Source: Asticcacaulis sp. AC466
Lineage (GTDB): Bacteria > Pseudomonadota > Alphaproteobacteria > Caulobacterales > Caulobacteraceae
DNA length: 64,000 nt
Direction of reading: 5' to 3'
Assembly (NCBI RefSeq): GCF_000495815.1
Contig: NZ_AWGE01000008.1
Location: forward strand, 247,436 to 311,435
The position numbers were made by a program, and so were the translations under genes. Below are positions 18,299-28,204 of this stretch, piece by piece. Every line of letters starts with the position of its first letter. Positions within the stretch are counted from its first letter, which is position 1. The notes beneath the pieces were generated by a model that was not told where the DNA came from, did no database searches, and saw nothing but the letters and a program-made list of their open reading frames with translations.

Positions 18299-21200
18299 TG
18301 ACCTACGTCGAACTGCAATGCGCTTCCTATTTTTCCTTCCTGCAGGCCTGCTCATCGCCGGACGATCTGTTCGCACGAGCCAAGGCCCTGGGCATGGAGG
18401 CCCTTGCGATCTGCGACCGCAATACCCTGGCCGGCATGGTCCGCGCCCATGTTGCGGCAGAGGACCATGGGGTGCGTTTGATTATCGGCTGCCGGCTCGA
18501 CCTGATGGACGGCATGTCGTTGCTTGTCTATCCGACCGGGCGAGTTGGCTATGCCAACCTGTGCCGGCTTCTCTCTTTGGGCAAAATGCGCGCCGGCAAA
18601 GGAAAATGTGACATCGAGTGGTCGGATATCGAGGATTTCAGTGAGGGACTGCTGGCCATCTTCCTCCCGGACGAAGCCGATGGCCTGTGCGCGATCCGTT
18701 TGCGTAAGTTCAAGGCGCTGTTCACGGATGGCGGCTATATGGCCCTGTCCCTACGCCATCGGCAGAACGACCATCTGCGCGTTCATGACTTATCGAACCT
18801 GGCCATCAAATACGGCGTGCCGACGGTCATCACCAATGACATTCTCTATCATGTCCAAGAACGGGCTTTCCTGCATGATGTGATCACCTGCATCCGTCAC
18901 AACTGCAAGGTCGATGACATGGGCGACCTCCGAACCCGCTATGCCGATCGTTTCCTCAAATCGCCAGAGGAAATGCACCGTTTGTTTCCGGATTGTCGCG
19001 AGGCCATGCGCCGGACGGTGGAGATTGCCAATAAGTGCCGCTTCTCCCTGTCCGAACTGGAATACCAGTACCCGGAAGAGAAGCTCATGCCAGGTATGTC
19101 GGCAAGCGAAGCGTTGAAGCGGCTCTCCTGGGCCGGCGCCAAATGGCGCTATCCCGAAGGCGTGCCGGACAAGGTCATTGCGCTTCTCAAGCATGAACTC
19201 GATCTGATCAACCGGCTCGATTACGCGCCATACTTCCTGACCGTCAACGCCATCGTCCAGTTTGCCCGCTCCAAGGACATCCTGTGCCAAGGGCGCGGCT
19301 CTGCCGCCAATTCCTGCGTCTGCTATGTTCTGGGTATCACGAGCGTTGACCCGGATCGCAACGATCTGTTGTTTGAGCGCTTCATCTCCGAAGAGAGAAA
19401 AGAACCGCCCGATATCGATGTCGATTTCGAGCACCAGCGCCGTGAAGAGGTCATGCAGTGGGTCTTCAACACCTATGGTCGCAACCACGCGGCTCTGACC
19501 GCTGTCGTCAATCGCTTCCGCACGCGCGGCGCCATGCGCGACACCCTGAAAGTCTTGGGGTTCCCGGAAGATACCATCAAGGTTTTGGCTAAGAACATCC
19601 GCTATTGGCATAGCGAAGGTTGCACCGAAGAGATGGCCGCCGAACTGAATCTCAATACCAAGGATTATCGCCTCAAGCTCGCCTTCGAGATACACCTCCT
19701 GCTTCTGGATGTGCCGCGCCAGCTCTCCCAGCATCCGGGCGGTTTTGTCCTGACCCACGACCGGCTGGATGAACTCGTGCCGATCGAACCGGCGCGCATG
19801 AAGGACCGCCAGGTCATCGAATGGGACAAGGACGACATCGACGCCCTGAAGTTTATGAAGGTCGATTGCCTGGCGCTGGGCATGATGTCCTGCATGAAGC
19901 GGTGTTTCGACATGCTGGCCGAGACCAAGGGCATTTCCATGGACATGTCGTGCATACCGCCGGAGGACCCGAAAACCTATGCGATGATCAGGCGTGCCGA
20001 CACCATCGGCACCTTCCAGATCGAGTCCAGAGCCCAGATGTCCATGTTGCCGCGCACCAAGCCGCGCACTTTCTATGATCTCGTTATTCAGGTCGCCATT
20101 GTCCGGCCAGGGCCGATCCAGGGCGATATGGTTCATCCGTACCTGCGTCGGCTCGAAGGCCTTGAGGAGGTGACGTTTCCGACGCCGGAACTGGGTAAAA
20201 TTCTCGGCAAGACGCTGGGTGTGCCACTGTTTCAGGAACAGGCGATGAAGGTGGTCATCACTTGTGCCGGCTTTTCGCCCGGCCAAGCCGATCTGGTGCG
20301 CCGGGCGCAAGCGACGTTCAAAAAGACCGGGGGTATCGGCGCCCTTTCCCAGGACATCATCAACGGCATGCTGAAAAATGGATACACTGAAGAGTTCGCC
20401 ATGAGCCTCGTCAAGCAACTGGAGGGCTTCGGCTCCTACGGCTTCCCCGAGTCTCACGCCTTCAGCTTTGCCATCATCTCTGAAGCCTCATCCTGGATGA
20501 AATGCCATCACCCCGAGGTGTTCTTGGCCGCCATTCTCAACAGTCAGCCCATGGGCTTTTACGCACCGGCGCAACTGATCCGTGACGCCAAAATACACGG
20601 CGTGGAAATTCGCTGGTTCTGCGTCAACAATAGCCGCTGGGACTGTACTTTGGAGCCTACTGGTCGGCCGGGCAGGTTTGCCGTCCGCCTCGGCTATCGC
20701 CTGATCAAGGGCATCCGCAGCGCGGATGTCGCCAACCTGATTTTCCACCGGGGAGAACAGCCCTATAAGTCTATCCCGGACCTGTGGCGCCGCGCCAGGA
20801 CCCCGGAGCCGACCTTACGCAAGCTGGCCAAGGCCAACACTTTCGCGGAAGCTTTTCGGATCACCCGACGTGATGCAACCTTCGCCATCAAGTCGCTCGG
20901 GGATGATGTCCTGCCTTTGTTTGATTGTGTGCTGGACGCGCAAGGCCGCAGCATCTCTGAAACCGGTCAGCCGAACATGAATTTCCGCCCCATGACGGAC
21001 GGCGCCAATGTGGTGGAAGATTACAACCAGGTCGGTTTCAGCCAGACGGTTCATCCCGTTCACTTCCTGAGGGGAGACCTGAAGGACCGTGGCTACGTGT
21101 CGTGCAAAGAGGCCATGACGTCGAAGGACAAGCGTTATGTCTCGGTCGCCGGCATGGTCAATGTGCGTCAACGGCCAGGCTCCGCCAACGGCGTCATCTT

Positions 21201-21516
21201 CATGACCATTGAGGACGAAAGTGGCGACGCCAATGTCATCGTTTGGGAGAAGGTGGGCGAGGCGCATAAACAGGCCGTGTTTGGCGCGACTATGGTCTTG
21301 GTCACGGGCTTCATTCAGAAGGAAGGGGAGGTCGTTCACCTCATTGCTCGTACCGTGGTCGACCTGTCACACATGCTGGCCAGCATCTGCGGACGCAATG
21401 CGCCGCTGAACGTACCGCACCAGCCGGGGGATGAATTCCGGAACGGTGGGCCGGGTGTTGATCCGCGCGTGGCGAAGGTTGCGCAGATTGAGCATCGGAG
21501 CCGAGATTTTAAGTAG
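18298..21516 (+). CDS. dnaE2: Error-prone DNA polymerase DnaE2 (ImuC)
   Basis: 1072 aa from the ATG overlapping the imuB stop; an in-frame upstream start at 18271 is less likely. N-terminal PHP domain (MTYVELQCASYFSFLQACSS), polymerase III alpha palm with the catalytic Asp pair in PPDIDVDFEHQRREEV (about residue 370), helix-hairpin-helix and C-terminal OB-fold (SVAGMVNVRQRPGSANGVIF). Length and the short N-terminus fit DnaE2 rather than replicative DnaE1. It is the catalytic part of the SOS mutasome. An imuABC cassette in an accessory region could raise mutation rate in hosts that receive it. Confidence 0.95.
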   Translation: MTYVELQCASYFSFLQACSSPDDLFARAKALGMEALAICDRNTLAGMVRAHVAAEDHGVRLIIGCRLDLMDGMSLLVYPTGRVGYANLCRLLSLGKMRAGKGKCDIEWSDIEDFSEGLLAIFLPDEADGLCAIRLRKFKALFTDGGYMALSLRHRQNDHLRVHDLSNLAIKYGVPTVITNDILYHVQERAFLHDVITCIRHNCKVDDMGDLRTRYADRFLKSPEEMHRLFPDCREAMRRTVEIANKCRFSLSELEYQYPEEKLMPGMSASEALKRLSWAGAKWRYPEGVPDKVIALLKHELDLINRLDYAPYFLTVNAIVQFARSKDILCQGRGSAANSCVCYVLGITSVDPDRNDLLFERFISEERKEPPDIDVDFEHQRREEVMQWVFNTYGRNHAALTAVVNRFRTRGAMRDTLKVLGFPEDTIKVLAKNIRYWHSEGCTEEMAAELNLNTKDYRLKLAFEIHLLLLDVPRQLSQHPGGFVLTHDRLDELVPIEPARMKDRQVIEWDKDDIDALKFMKVDCLALGMMSCMKRCFDMLAETKGISMDMSCIPPEDPKTYAMIRRADTIGTFQIESRAQMSMLPRTKPRTFYDLVIQVAIVRPGPIQGDMVHPYLRRLEGLEEVTFPTPELGKILGKTLGVPLFQEQAMKVVITCAGFSPGQADLVRRAQATFKKTGGIGALSQDIINGMLKNGYTEEFAMSLVKQLEGFGSYGFPESHAFSFAIISEASSWMKCHHPEVFLAAILNSQPMGFYAPAQLIRDAKIHGVEIRWFCVNNSRWDCTLEPTGRPGRFAVRLGYRLIKGIRSADVANLIFHRGEQPYKSIPDLWRRARTPEPTLRKLAKANTFAEAFRITRRDATFAIKSLGDDVLPLFDCVLDAQGRSISETGQPNMNFRPMTDGANVVEDYNQVGFSQTVHPVHFLRGDLKDRGYVSCKEAMTSKDKRYVSVAGMVNVRQRPGSANGVIFMTIEDESGDANVIVWEKVGEAHKQAVFGATMVLVTGFIQKEGEVVHLIARTVVDLSHMLASICGRNAPLNVPHQPGDEFRNGGPGVDPRVAKVAQIEHRSRDFK

Positions 21517-21661
21517 AGTTTCTGCCTGACAGCGACCGGGTCTTGGCCTTTCAGGCCTGTATGTTTTGAGGTTGTCTCGCCGACCTGCAATTTGCGCGTC
21601 AGGCTAACTCGGACTGGAAGAGTACAGCGGTTCGCCTGAGCGCCGACGGATGAAAAAAGTA

Positions 21662-23101
21662 CTATTTTATGTGGGCAGATGTGTGCGGTTCGAGGTTTTG
21701 TAGGATGCCAAGACGTTCTTGTAAGTATCTAGCCTCTTCCAGGTCATGTTCGGTCCATCCGCTACTGTCATGCAGCACCGTAAAGATGGCTGTATCTTCT
21801 GCATCCGGGTTAGGCACGCATATTCCTAAGACCAATGTTTCCGGAAACATGGCTTGGAGCACAAATATGTGCTGTTGTAAGTAGATTATCATTGAAGAGT
21901 CGAATTGCTTTTGAGTTATTTCAGCTGGACGTTTGGGGTAGGCCAGCCAAAAATATCGCAGGCTGGGCATTGTCGGGGACGCACAAGTCGCCGACCAGAA
22001 CGTCGACAGGTCTTTTTCTTCCAAAATGCCATTCAGCTGCAGCGCTATGATGCGCCTTGCGAGCCGACTTTCCCCCGCCAACAACCTTAAGGTTTGCTCA
22101 TGACTGTCGAACGAAGGAATGTCACTGACCACCCTGTCATTTCGATACTCTTCGATCTCTGAAGCTATATATGCGTCGATAACTCGGCTGCCGCGATTCG
22201 AGCGATCGCGGCGACGTTTGGTTTCTCCCGCGACATACATCTCCCATAAGCCGGGAACTACAGCCTCAAGTGGAGGCACTGAGGGCAGACCAGTTGGCGC
22301 TGGATCATCCACCCAACCAATTTGCGAGGCACCAAGCAGATCAAGCTCTTTAAACTCGAATTGTCTGGCGCTTTCAAAACTAGCCTCCCGGCCTTTCAGA
22401 TAGGCCAAAAGATCAGATACAGTATCTAACTCTGTCAGGAGGGCATCAAAAGAGGGGCCGTCGAACACATGAACAAATGTGCCCGAGACTTTCATCTTTC
22501 CAATATGAAAAACTTGAGGATCGGGGGAGCTGGTATAGGTTAGCCCTGGCCACTCAGGTACAACTTTCGCAGGGTCAACGTCGGGGCGCACAACGGAAAT
22601 GAGATGAAACCTTTTTTGCAAGGGATTTCCCATTCCGATGCGCAAAGCTTCCGTGGCCCGCTTATCTGTGAAGATTGACGCCGGCTGCCTTTTTATCCGC
22701 TGAAGCGCCGTCTTGAGTTGTCTTACCGTGCCTTCGATCGCGTGACGAAACCACCTTGACCAAGCAAGTTCACGATCGATCTCAAAGTCGAAGCTGCACG
22801 CTTTATCCGAAATGATTATAACATCGTCACCAAATGGAACGATAAGGTCCGTTAACTCCTTTCCGGAAGCGTAAAACGTGTTCGGAATCGACCAAAGCTT
22901 CAAAAAGGTTCGATCCGCCAGAGAGTTTAGTTGCCTTTCGGATTTGCTTTGGTGCATCTTGATGTCTCGCTTTCTGGCTCCATGATAATGCTTTACAAGC
23001 CCAAGCTCCGCAAGCGTCCGACTGACAAACTCAGCATCAAAGGAAGCGACCTGGGACGTTAATGGTGTTGCTCTCGGGCAGCTTGGCTCCATAAGGCACA
23101 C
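21662..23101 (-). CDS. Putative PD-(D/E)XK-like nuclease, divergent from dnd genes
   Basis: 479 aa, no signal peptide or membrane segment. Residues about 52-110 hold SERQLNSLADRTFLKLWSIP and SGKELTDLIVPFGDDVIIIS followed by DK, a pattern like restriction-endonuclease-fold proteins (E at the start of a helix, then D, then a strand with Lys). The middle and C-terminal parts are not recognised; a C-terminal TVLHDSSGWTEHDLEEARYLQERLG segment looks helical. It faces away from dndA with 100 bp between the starts, and shares the AT-richer composition of the island. A role as restriction effector or accessory nuclease of the phosphorothioation system is inference. Start may be M4 (23092). Confidence 0.55.
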   Translation of the reverse strand: MCLMEPSCPRATPLTSQVASFDAEFVSRTLAELGLVKHYHGARKRDIKMHQSKSERQLNSLADRTFLKLWSIPNTFYASGKELTDLIVPFGDDVIIISDKACSFDFEIDRELAWSRWFRHAIEGTVRQLKTALQRIKRQPASIFTDKRATEALRIGMGNPLQKRFHLISVVRPDVDPAKVVPEWPGLTYTSSPDPQVFHIGKMKVSGTFVHVFDGPSFDALLTELDTVSDLLAYLKGREASFESARQFEFKELDLLGASQIGWVDDPAPTGLPSVPPLEAVVPGLWEMYVAGETKRRRDRSNRGSRVIDAYIASEIEEYRNDRVVSDIPSFDSHEQTLRLLAGESRLARRIIALQLNGILEEKDLSTFWSATCASPTMPSLRYFWLAYPKRPAEITQKQFDSSMIIYLQQHIFVLQAMFPETLVLGICVPNPDAEDTAIFTVLHDSSGWTEHDLEEARYLQERLGILQNLEPHTSAHIK

Positions 23102-23201
23102 TACGCCACAAGTTGATCGGTCGTATTGCTATCTTCGGGTGCATAGGCATGTTAGGTTTTGCGCGATCATTTAACTCACGAATCGAATGCTGGAGCCTGA
23201 G

Positions 23202-24362
23202 ATGAGCGGCCTGTCACTATATTTGGACTATCACGCGCATGCGCCGCTTGACCCGACTGTGCACGCGGCAATCTGCTCGGCCTATCGTGACTTTGATTAC
23301 AACGCTCATTCCGCTTCAGTCGCCGGTGAACGGACGCGCGCGGCTGTAGAGGCTGCTCGCGAAATTGTTGGAAAATTGGTCGGGTTCCAGCCCACTGACG
23401 TAATTTTTACGTCTGGTGCCACAGAGGCAAATAACCTCGCTATCAAAGGGCTAGCTAGCCGCCTTCGAGAAGTTGGTCGCACACAAATCATTGTCTCATC
23501 GATCGAGCACCTCTCTGTCTTGATGGCAGCTGAACACGTTGGTGAGGAGTTTAGCGTAATAGTTGCGCCCGTTCTGCAAAATGGATTGGTCGATCTCGAC
23601 CGGCTACGGGAATTGGTTACGGAAAAAACGGGCCTTGTGTCCATCGCAGGGGCTAATCACGAAATAGGTGTAGTTCAGCCAATTGTCGACATCGCTGCGA
23701 TCGTTAAGCCCGCAGGGGCCATATTCCATTGTGACCTTGCGCAAATCGCAGGCAAATTGCCGCTCGATCTTAGTTCCGTTGATATGGTCAGCGTTACAGC
23801 CCACAAACTCCATGGCCCGATAGGTGTTGGCGCCCTTTGTGTTCGCCGCAAGGTGCGCCGCGTGATGACGGCTGCCCAACACGGCGGTGGCCAGGAGGCC
23901 GGTCTCCGGGCTGGCACGTTACCAGCACCATTGTGTATCGCTTTCGGAAAGGCATGCGAAATCGCGGCCGAACTAATGGATGCTGAAATTCCGCGCGTGA
24001 CACAGTTGCGCGATGAGCTCCTGGCCAAATTGCAAACTTTGCCTGGCGTAACTCTGAATGGTGATTTGAACCATAGGCTCCCCGGAAATATCAACCTCTG
24101 TATACAGGGCGTGGATGGGGAGGCCCTTGTTATGCGTATTAAAGACCGCGTTGTTATCTCTACAGGCTCAGCTTGCTCGGCGCACTCGCTGGAGCCATCC
24201 CACGTACTCTTGGCTATCGGTCTCAATCGGACAGCGGCCGAATCTGCTATACGAATTGGGATTGGTCGTTACACAACACAAAAAGACATCGACGTAGCGG
24301 CAACCGTCATAGGGCAGGCGATACGCGACCTACGGAATATCAGTATGAGACTGCGCGCATGA
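23202..24362 (+). CDS. dndA: Cysteine desulfurase DndA
   Basis: 386 aa from ATG 23202, chosen because TGGAG stands 6 bp upstream; an ATG at 23187 would add 5 residues. NifS/IscS-type PLP enzyme: the PLP lysine is Lys202 in TAHKLHGP, the glycine loop GGGQEAGLRAGT follows, and the catalytic Cys is Cys325 in STGSACSAH. It mobilises sulfur from L-cysteine for DNA phosphorothioation. Its place directly before dndC, with an ATGA overlap, assigns it to the Dnd pathway rather than housekeeping Fe-S assembly. Confidence 0.9.
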   Translation: MSGLSLYLDYHAHAPLDPTVHAAICSAYRDFDYNAHSASVAGERTRAAVEAAREIVGKLVGFQPTDVIFTSGATEANNLAIKGLASRLREVGRTQIIVSSIEHLSVLMAAEHVGEEFSVIVAPVLQNGLVDLDRLRELVTEKTGLVSIAGANHEIGVVQPIVDIAAIVKPAGAIFHCDLAQIAGKLPLDLSSVDMVSVTAHKLHGPIGVGALCVRRKVRRVMTAAQHGGGQEAGLRAGTLPAPLCIAFGKACEIAAELMDAEIPRVTQLRDELLAKLQTLPGVTLNGDLNHRLPGNINLCIQGVDGEALVMRIKDRVVISTGSACSAHSLEPSHVLLAIGLNRTAAESAIRIGIGRYTTQKDIDVAATVIGQAIRDLRNISMRLRA

Positions 24363-25495
24363 GTGTTCTATTGGAACAAGCCGGGGCATCGTCGGATGGC
24401 CTGGCTGGAAAGCTACGTGAGATCGTCAATGATCTTCGGGATGAGTACAGGCAGCCGCATGCCGTGCCTTGGATCATTGGTTTCTCCGGGGGAAAAGACA
24501 GCACATTGCTCGCACAGCTCGTGTTTGAGATGCTTCTCGATTTGCCTCCGCGAGAACGCAGGCGAACAGTTCATATCGTGGCCAATGACACTCTTGTAGA
24601 GTCTCCGGTCCTTGGCCGACACCTCGACGCAGTGCTGGAAAAAATTTCGGCGGCCGTAAAACCATTGCGCCTACCAATGATCGTTGCCAAGACGACCCCG
24701 GAAGCTGATCAGACCTTTTGGGTCAACCTAATTGGTCGGGGTTATCCGTCGCCCAGTCGGATTTTTCGCTGGTGCACCGATCGGATGAAAATACAGCCGA
24801 CGACCCAGTATATTACGGATCAGGTCAGCGCAGCCGGCCAAGCCATTCTGTTGCTTGGCGTTCGCCGCTCCGAGTCGGTGCAGCGTCGCCGAAGCGTTGA
24901 ACGGTACGAGAATGGCGAACGTTTGAACCCTCACACCACCCTTGCTGGCTGCATGGTTTACAAGCCAATCGTTGAGCTCGACACGGACGAAGTATGGCAA
25001 ACCTTGCTGCAGGTCGTCCCACCTTGGGGCGGCACCCATCGTGACATCGTCACCCTTTATCGCAATGCAGGTGGGGCTGAATGTCCTCTGGTGACCGATA
25101 AATCCGAAGCGCCTTCTTGCGGTAGCAATTCGTCGCGTTTCGGATGCTGGACTTGTACAGTAGTAGAAAAAGACAAGAGTGCCGCAGCCTTTGCTGAGGC
25201 AGGTTATGAAGACATAGAACCTCTGCTTGAGTTTAGAGACTGGCTTAAGGAAATCCGTGAACGCGGCGATATGCGCATGTCTAAACGGCGTAACGGCAGC
25301 CTGAACTTCGTCGGGGAGGGAAGGCTGATCCCTGGCCCTTTCACCCTTGAGGCGAGGCAAGAAATACTGGCGAGATTGCAGCAGATTCAATCTGAAGTTA
25401 GTTACCCGTTGATCCGTGAAGAAGAGATCGAAATCATCAAGCAGATTTGGGCAAAGGATTTCTCGGATCCGGTGAAGGCCGTGGCTAATGTATAA
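24359..25495 (+). CDS. dndC: Phosphorothioation protein DndC (PAPS reductase-like)
   Basis: 378 aa from ATG 24359 (overlaps the dndA stop as ATGA). An ATP pyrophosphatase PP-loop IIGFSGGKDSTLLAQLV lies near residue 40, then RIFRWCTDRMKIQP, and a Cys-rich Fe-S site SCGSNSSRFGCWTC near residue 260. DndC adenylates the DNA backbone phosphate for sulfur insertion and carries a 4Fe-4S cluster. Many bacterial DndC proteins are about 480-540 aa, so this is a short form. The frame is open further upstream but only across dndA. The end overlaps dndD by 8 bp. Confidence 0.92.
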   Translation: MSVLLEQAGASSDGLAGKLREIVNDLRDEYRQPHAVPWIIGFSGGKDSTLLAQLVFEMLLDLPPRERRRTVHIVANDTLVESPVLGRHLDAVLEKISAAVKPLRLPMIVAKTTPEADQTFWVNLIGRGYPSPSRIFRWCTDRMKIQPTTQYITDQVSAAGQAILLLGVRRSESVQRRRSVERYENGERLNPHTTLAGCMVYKPIVELDTDEVWQTLLQVVPPWGGTHRDIVTLYRNAGGAECPLVTDKSEAPSCGSNSSRFGCWTCTVVEKDKSAAAFAEAGYEDIEPLLEFRDWLKEIRERGDMRMSKRRNGSLNFVGEGRLIPGPFTLEARQEILARLQQIQSEVSYPLIREEEIEIIKQIWAKDFSDPVKAVANV

Positions 25496-27770
25496 TTTGC
25501 TCAATGACACGAACCCGCTGATTGATCTAAAGACGATCCGCGCAGCATGCCAAACGGAAGATCTATCGTTGTCCTTGTTCCTGGAACTTCTGAAAGCCAG
25601 GAAAGAAAGCGGACGTGACGGCAACCGACGTCGCTTGTTTGCGGCGTTCGACGCCCTTCTGGCTGAAGACGCAAGACCAGCCGTAAACGATGACGACGAA
25701 GCGTCCGTGATGCACGATCGCTCGGAAATCCATCTGTCTCGTCTGTCTTTCAGAAATTGGAAGGTCTTTAGCGAAGCTGAGTTCTCATTTCCTACGCATC
25801 AACCAGACAAACCTGTTGTGCTGGTCGGAGGTAAAAACGGCTACGGCAAGACAAGCCTGCTTGAGGGCGTCTTGTACTGTCTTTTTGGGCGCACTGCCTT
25901 TGGTGAGCGATCAAGGCTGCTGAGTGAGGCCCAATCCCTCGCGGGCCGCAATGCCAACTACCGACACTTTATCGAGCGCGCCCTTCATCTTCCGGCAAAA
26001 GAAAGAGGCGATCGCGTCGCCACCGTTAAGTCTGAGTGGGTCACGTCCGAAGGGCCGTTCGTGGTGGAACGCCGCTGGTATCTCGACGATGATGGCGCAA
26101 TGAGCGATGAGGATGAGGTCCTGACCATTTGGACAGGAGCCGATCGTGATGTGCTATCGACGCCAGAAAACGCGGAACCGACAGCCTTCTATCAATCTGA
26201 GATCGAACGGCGTCTGATGTCGCCAGGTTCTGCCGCCTTTATGCTATTCGATGGCGAACAAGTCGGTCGTTTTTCTGAAAAAGGATTCGGCGAACAAGTA
26301 AGACTTGTAACTGAAGGCGCTTTTGGCCTCTCCGTTTGGAACGACGTTGTTGACGATTTGCGCGACTACGCCCGTGATCGTACCCGCCGACTTGAAAAGG
26401 GAGGGGGCGCCTATGAACAGAAGATCGCAGAAATCGCCGCACTACAGAGTGAACAAGCTCATCTGTCAGAAGAAATTTCGCTTCTTGAAGGTGAGGCCGC
26501 TCGCCTCCGTGATGCGCGCGATGCGGTATTGGGCACTCTAAGTCGGTTGCAAGGGGGAACATACGACACCATGCATCAGCTGCTTGAGCAACGACACTCT
26601 AATTCGATGGACTTAGCCCGCTACTACCATGAATTTGCGGGCTCGGCGTCAAGCACGCTTCCGTTTGCATTGTTCGGTCAGGCTTTGAAAAGTAAGCTGC
26701 TAGAATCTCTCAAGGGCGATAGCATCGTGGATGCTCGTCATGCATCAATTTTCAAAAATGAAGAGGCTCTTGCCGTTCTCATCGAACGCATATCTGCTGG
26801 CGCCAAATCGCCGGCCGAACAAGAGCGGCTGTCGAACGCGATAATTGCAGCTTGGAGCGGGCTGGCAGGGAGTGCATCTGAAGCTTCGGCGGCACTTAAG
26901 CACGATTACATGAAAGCTTCGCTCCGGTCGGCAATCGTATCAAGGCTATCCAGGAAGACGGCAGATGTAGAAAACGTTAGATCTCTGGCTGCTCGGATCG
27001 ATGCGGCAGAGCAAGAAAGTGAACGCCTTGCCCGAGGCATTGCGGAAAATGAGAAACGTGAAGTTGACACGACTTCGAACCGTGAAGAGCTAAAGACCAT
27101 AACTGCTGACTTAGCGACCTTAGGCCAGGAGATCGGCACAAAGCGATCTGCTATTGAACGCCTTGAAGCCAAGCTTGCAATATTCAAAAATGCCTTGCTG
27201 CAAATGTTTGGCGAGCATTCGTCCGACCGCAGCACGCAATTTCTGGTCGAGACTGCCATTGCCACAGCAGCCAAAATTGACGGCGTTATTGCGGCCGTTA
27301 GACCCGATTGCTTTAGCAAGATTGGCGCCGCTGTTACTAAGACCTATGCGAGCCTAGCTCACAAACAGCTTGTCGCGAACGTCGAAATCACTGCTGATGG
27401 TATGGTTCACCTCTACGACGCGACAGGTCGCGATGTCCGCAGTCTGGAGGCGTCCGCCGGTGAAAACCAAATCTTCTCAATGGCGCTTATGGCTGCCATT
27501 GGTGACATCATGCCGGTCTGCGTGCCGATCATAATGGATACGCCGTTGGGACGATTAGACCGCGACCACCGCGAGCGGCTGCTTACGTATTTCGCTCACC
27601 GAGACGTCCAAACAATTATGCTTTCGCAACCGGATGAGGTGAATGGCATATATCTAGAAATGATTGAGGATCGAGTCGCAACTAGGTTTATCTTAGATCA
27701 TCAAGGCAGTTCTAAAGGACCCGGTGCTACGGTTGCTCGCGAAGGCTATTTTAGCGAGGCCGCGGCGTGA
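25488..27770 (+). CDS. dndD: SMC/Rad50-like ATPase DndD
   Basis: 760 aa. An N-terminal extension of about 80 residues precedes the ABC-type head: RLSFRNWKVFSEAEFSF and Walker A GGKNGYGKTSLLEG near residue 120. A coiled-coil region spans roughly residues 290-550. The signature-like SAGENQIFSMALM and Walker B PIIMDTPLGRLDRDHRERL are near the C-terminus; DTPLGRLD is typical of DndD. It is thought to nick or remodel DNA to allow sulfur incorporation by the DndCDE complex. Overlaps dndC by 8 bp and dndE by 4 bp. Confidence 0.92.
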   Translation: MYNLLNDTNPLIDLKTIRAACQTEDLSLSLFLELLKARKESGRDGNRRRLFAAFDALLAEDARPAVNDDDEASVMHDRSEIHLSRLSFRNWKVFSEAEFSFPTHQPDKPVVLVGGKNGYGKTSLLEGVLYCLFGRTAFGERSRLLSEAQSLAGRNANYRHFIERALHLPAKERGDRVATVKSEWVTSEGPFVVERRWYLDDDGAMSDEDEVLTIWTGADRDVLSTPENAEPTAFYQSEIERRLMSPGSAAFMLFDGEQVGRFSEKGFGEQVRLVTEGAFGLSVWNDVVDDLRDYARDRTRRLEKGGGAYEQKIAEIAALQSEQAHLSEEISLLEGEAARLRDARDAVLGTLSRLQGGTYDTMHQLLEQRHSNSMDLARYYHEFAGSASSTLPFALFGQALKSKLLESLKGDSIVDARHASIFKNEEALAVLIERISAGAKSPAEQERLSNAIIAAWSGLAGSASEASAALKHDYMKASLRSAIVSRLSRKTADVENVRSLAARIDAAEQESERLARGIAENEKREVDTTSNREELKTITADLATLGQEIGTKRSAIERLEAKLAIFKNALLQMFGEHSSDRSTQFLVETAIATAAKIDGVIAAVRPDCFSKIGAAVTKTYASLAHKQLVANVEITADGMVHLYDATGRDVRSLEASAGENQIFSMALMAAIGDIMPVCVPIIMDTPLGRLDRDHRERLLTYFAHRDVQTIMLSQPDEVNGIYLEMIEDRVATRFILDHQGSSKGPGATVAREGYFSEAAA

Positions 27771-28204
27771 GTCTGAACCTAATTGACGTTTTTCGCATAG
27801 ATTTTCGGACTTCTGCTGAGGCTGATGCTCTCAACTCTAGCCTTCAAAAATCTCTCAAATTTGACTATCGGTATCAGCCTGCGCGCATAGGCATATCCTT
27901 GTCGCTAGGGAGAAGGACAGCGCCTTCACCAGTGTCTGACTTGCTTGGGAAGCCAATTCGTGGCGAGACCTTGTTCGGTCAGGAAGAGAGTGAATTGGCA
28001 CTGTGGGTCGCCCTAATATTTGAACACAGCTCATCACCACAATTGACTAAAAAGGATCTGACAGAGCTCGTTGCGGCGCATTGGCATCGCGGGATGCGAT
28101 TGCTCGCGGAGCAAATTGGGAATTGGGACGAGGAACCTCATTCATTCCTCCTTCACCTAGCGAATGAAGAAACATTCCTGCCTATGGAGGCTGAGACATT
28201 TTGA
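27767..28204 (+). CDS. dndE: Phosphorothioation protein DndE
   Basis: 145 aa. Family features are visible: FDYRYQPARIGISLSLGRR, then LGKPIRGETLFGQEESELALWVALIFEH. DndE is a small DNA-binding protein (binds nicked DNA as a tetramer) required for phosphorothioation with DndC and DndD. It begins inside the end of dndD (4-bp overlap) and ends the first block of the operon. It is slightly longer than the common 110-130 aa. A 229-bp gap follows before the next block, the only sizeable gap in the operon. Confidence 0.88.
   Translation: MSLNLIDVFRIDFRTSAEADALNSSLQKSLKFDYRYQPARIGISLSLGRRTAPSPVSDLLGKPIRGETLFGQEESELALWVALIFEHSSSPQLTKKDLTELVAAHWHRGMRLLAEQIGNWDEEPHSFLLHLANEETFLPMEAETF

Noticed and set aside
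18790..20457. Long open frame (555 codons) on the minus strand
   Set aside because: It lies wholly opposite dnaE2, which has full catalytic motifs; it is a GC-rich shadow frame without recognisable domains.
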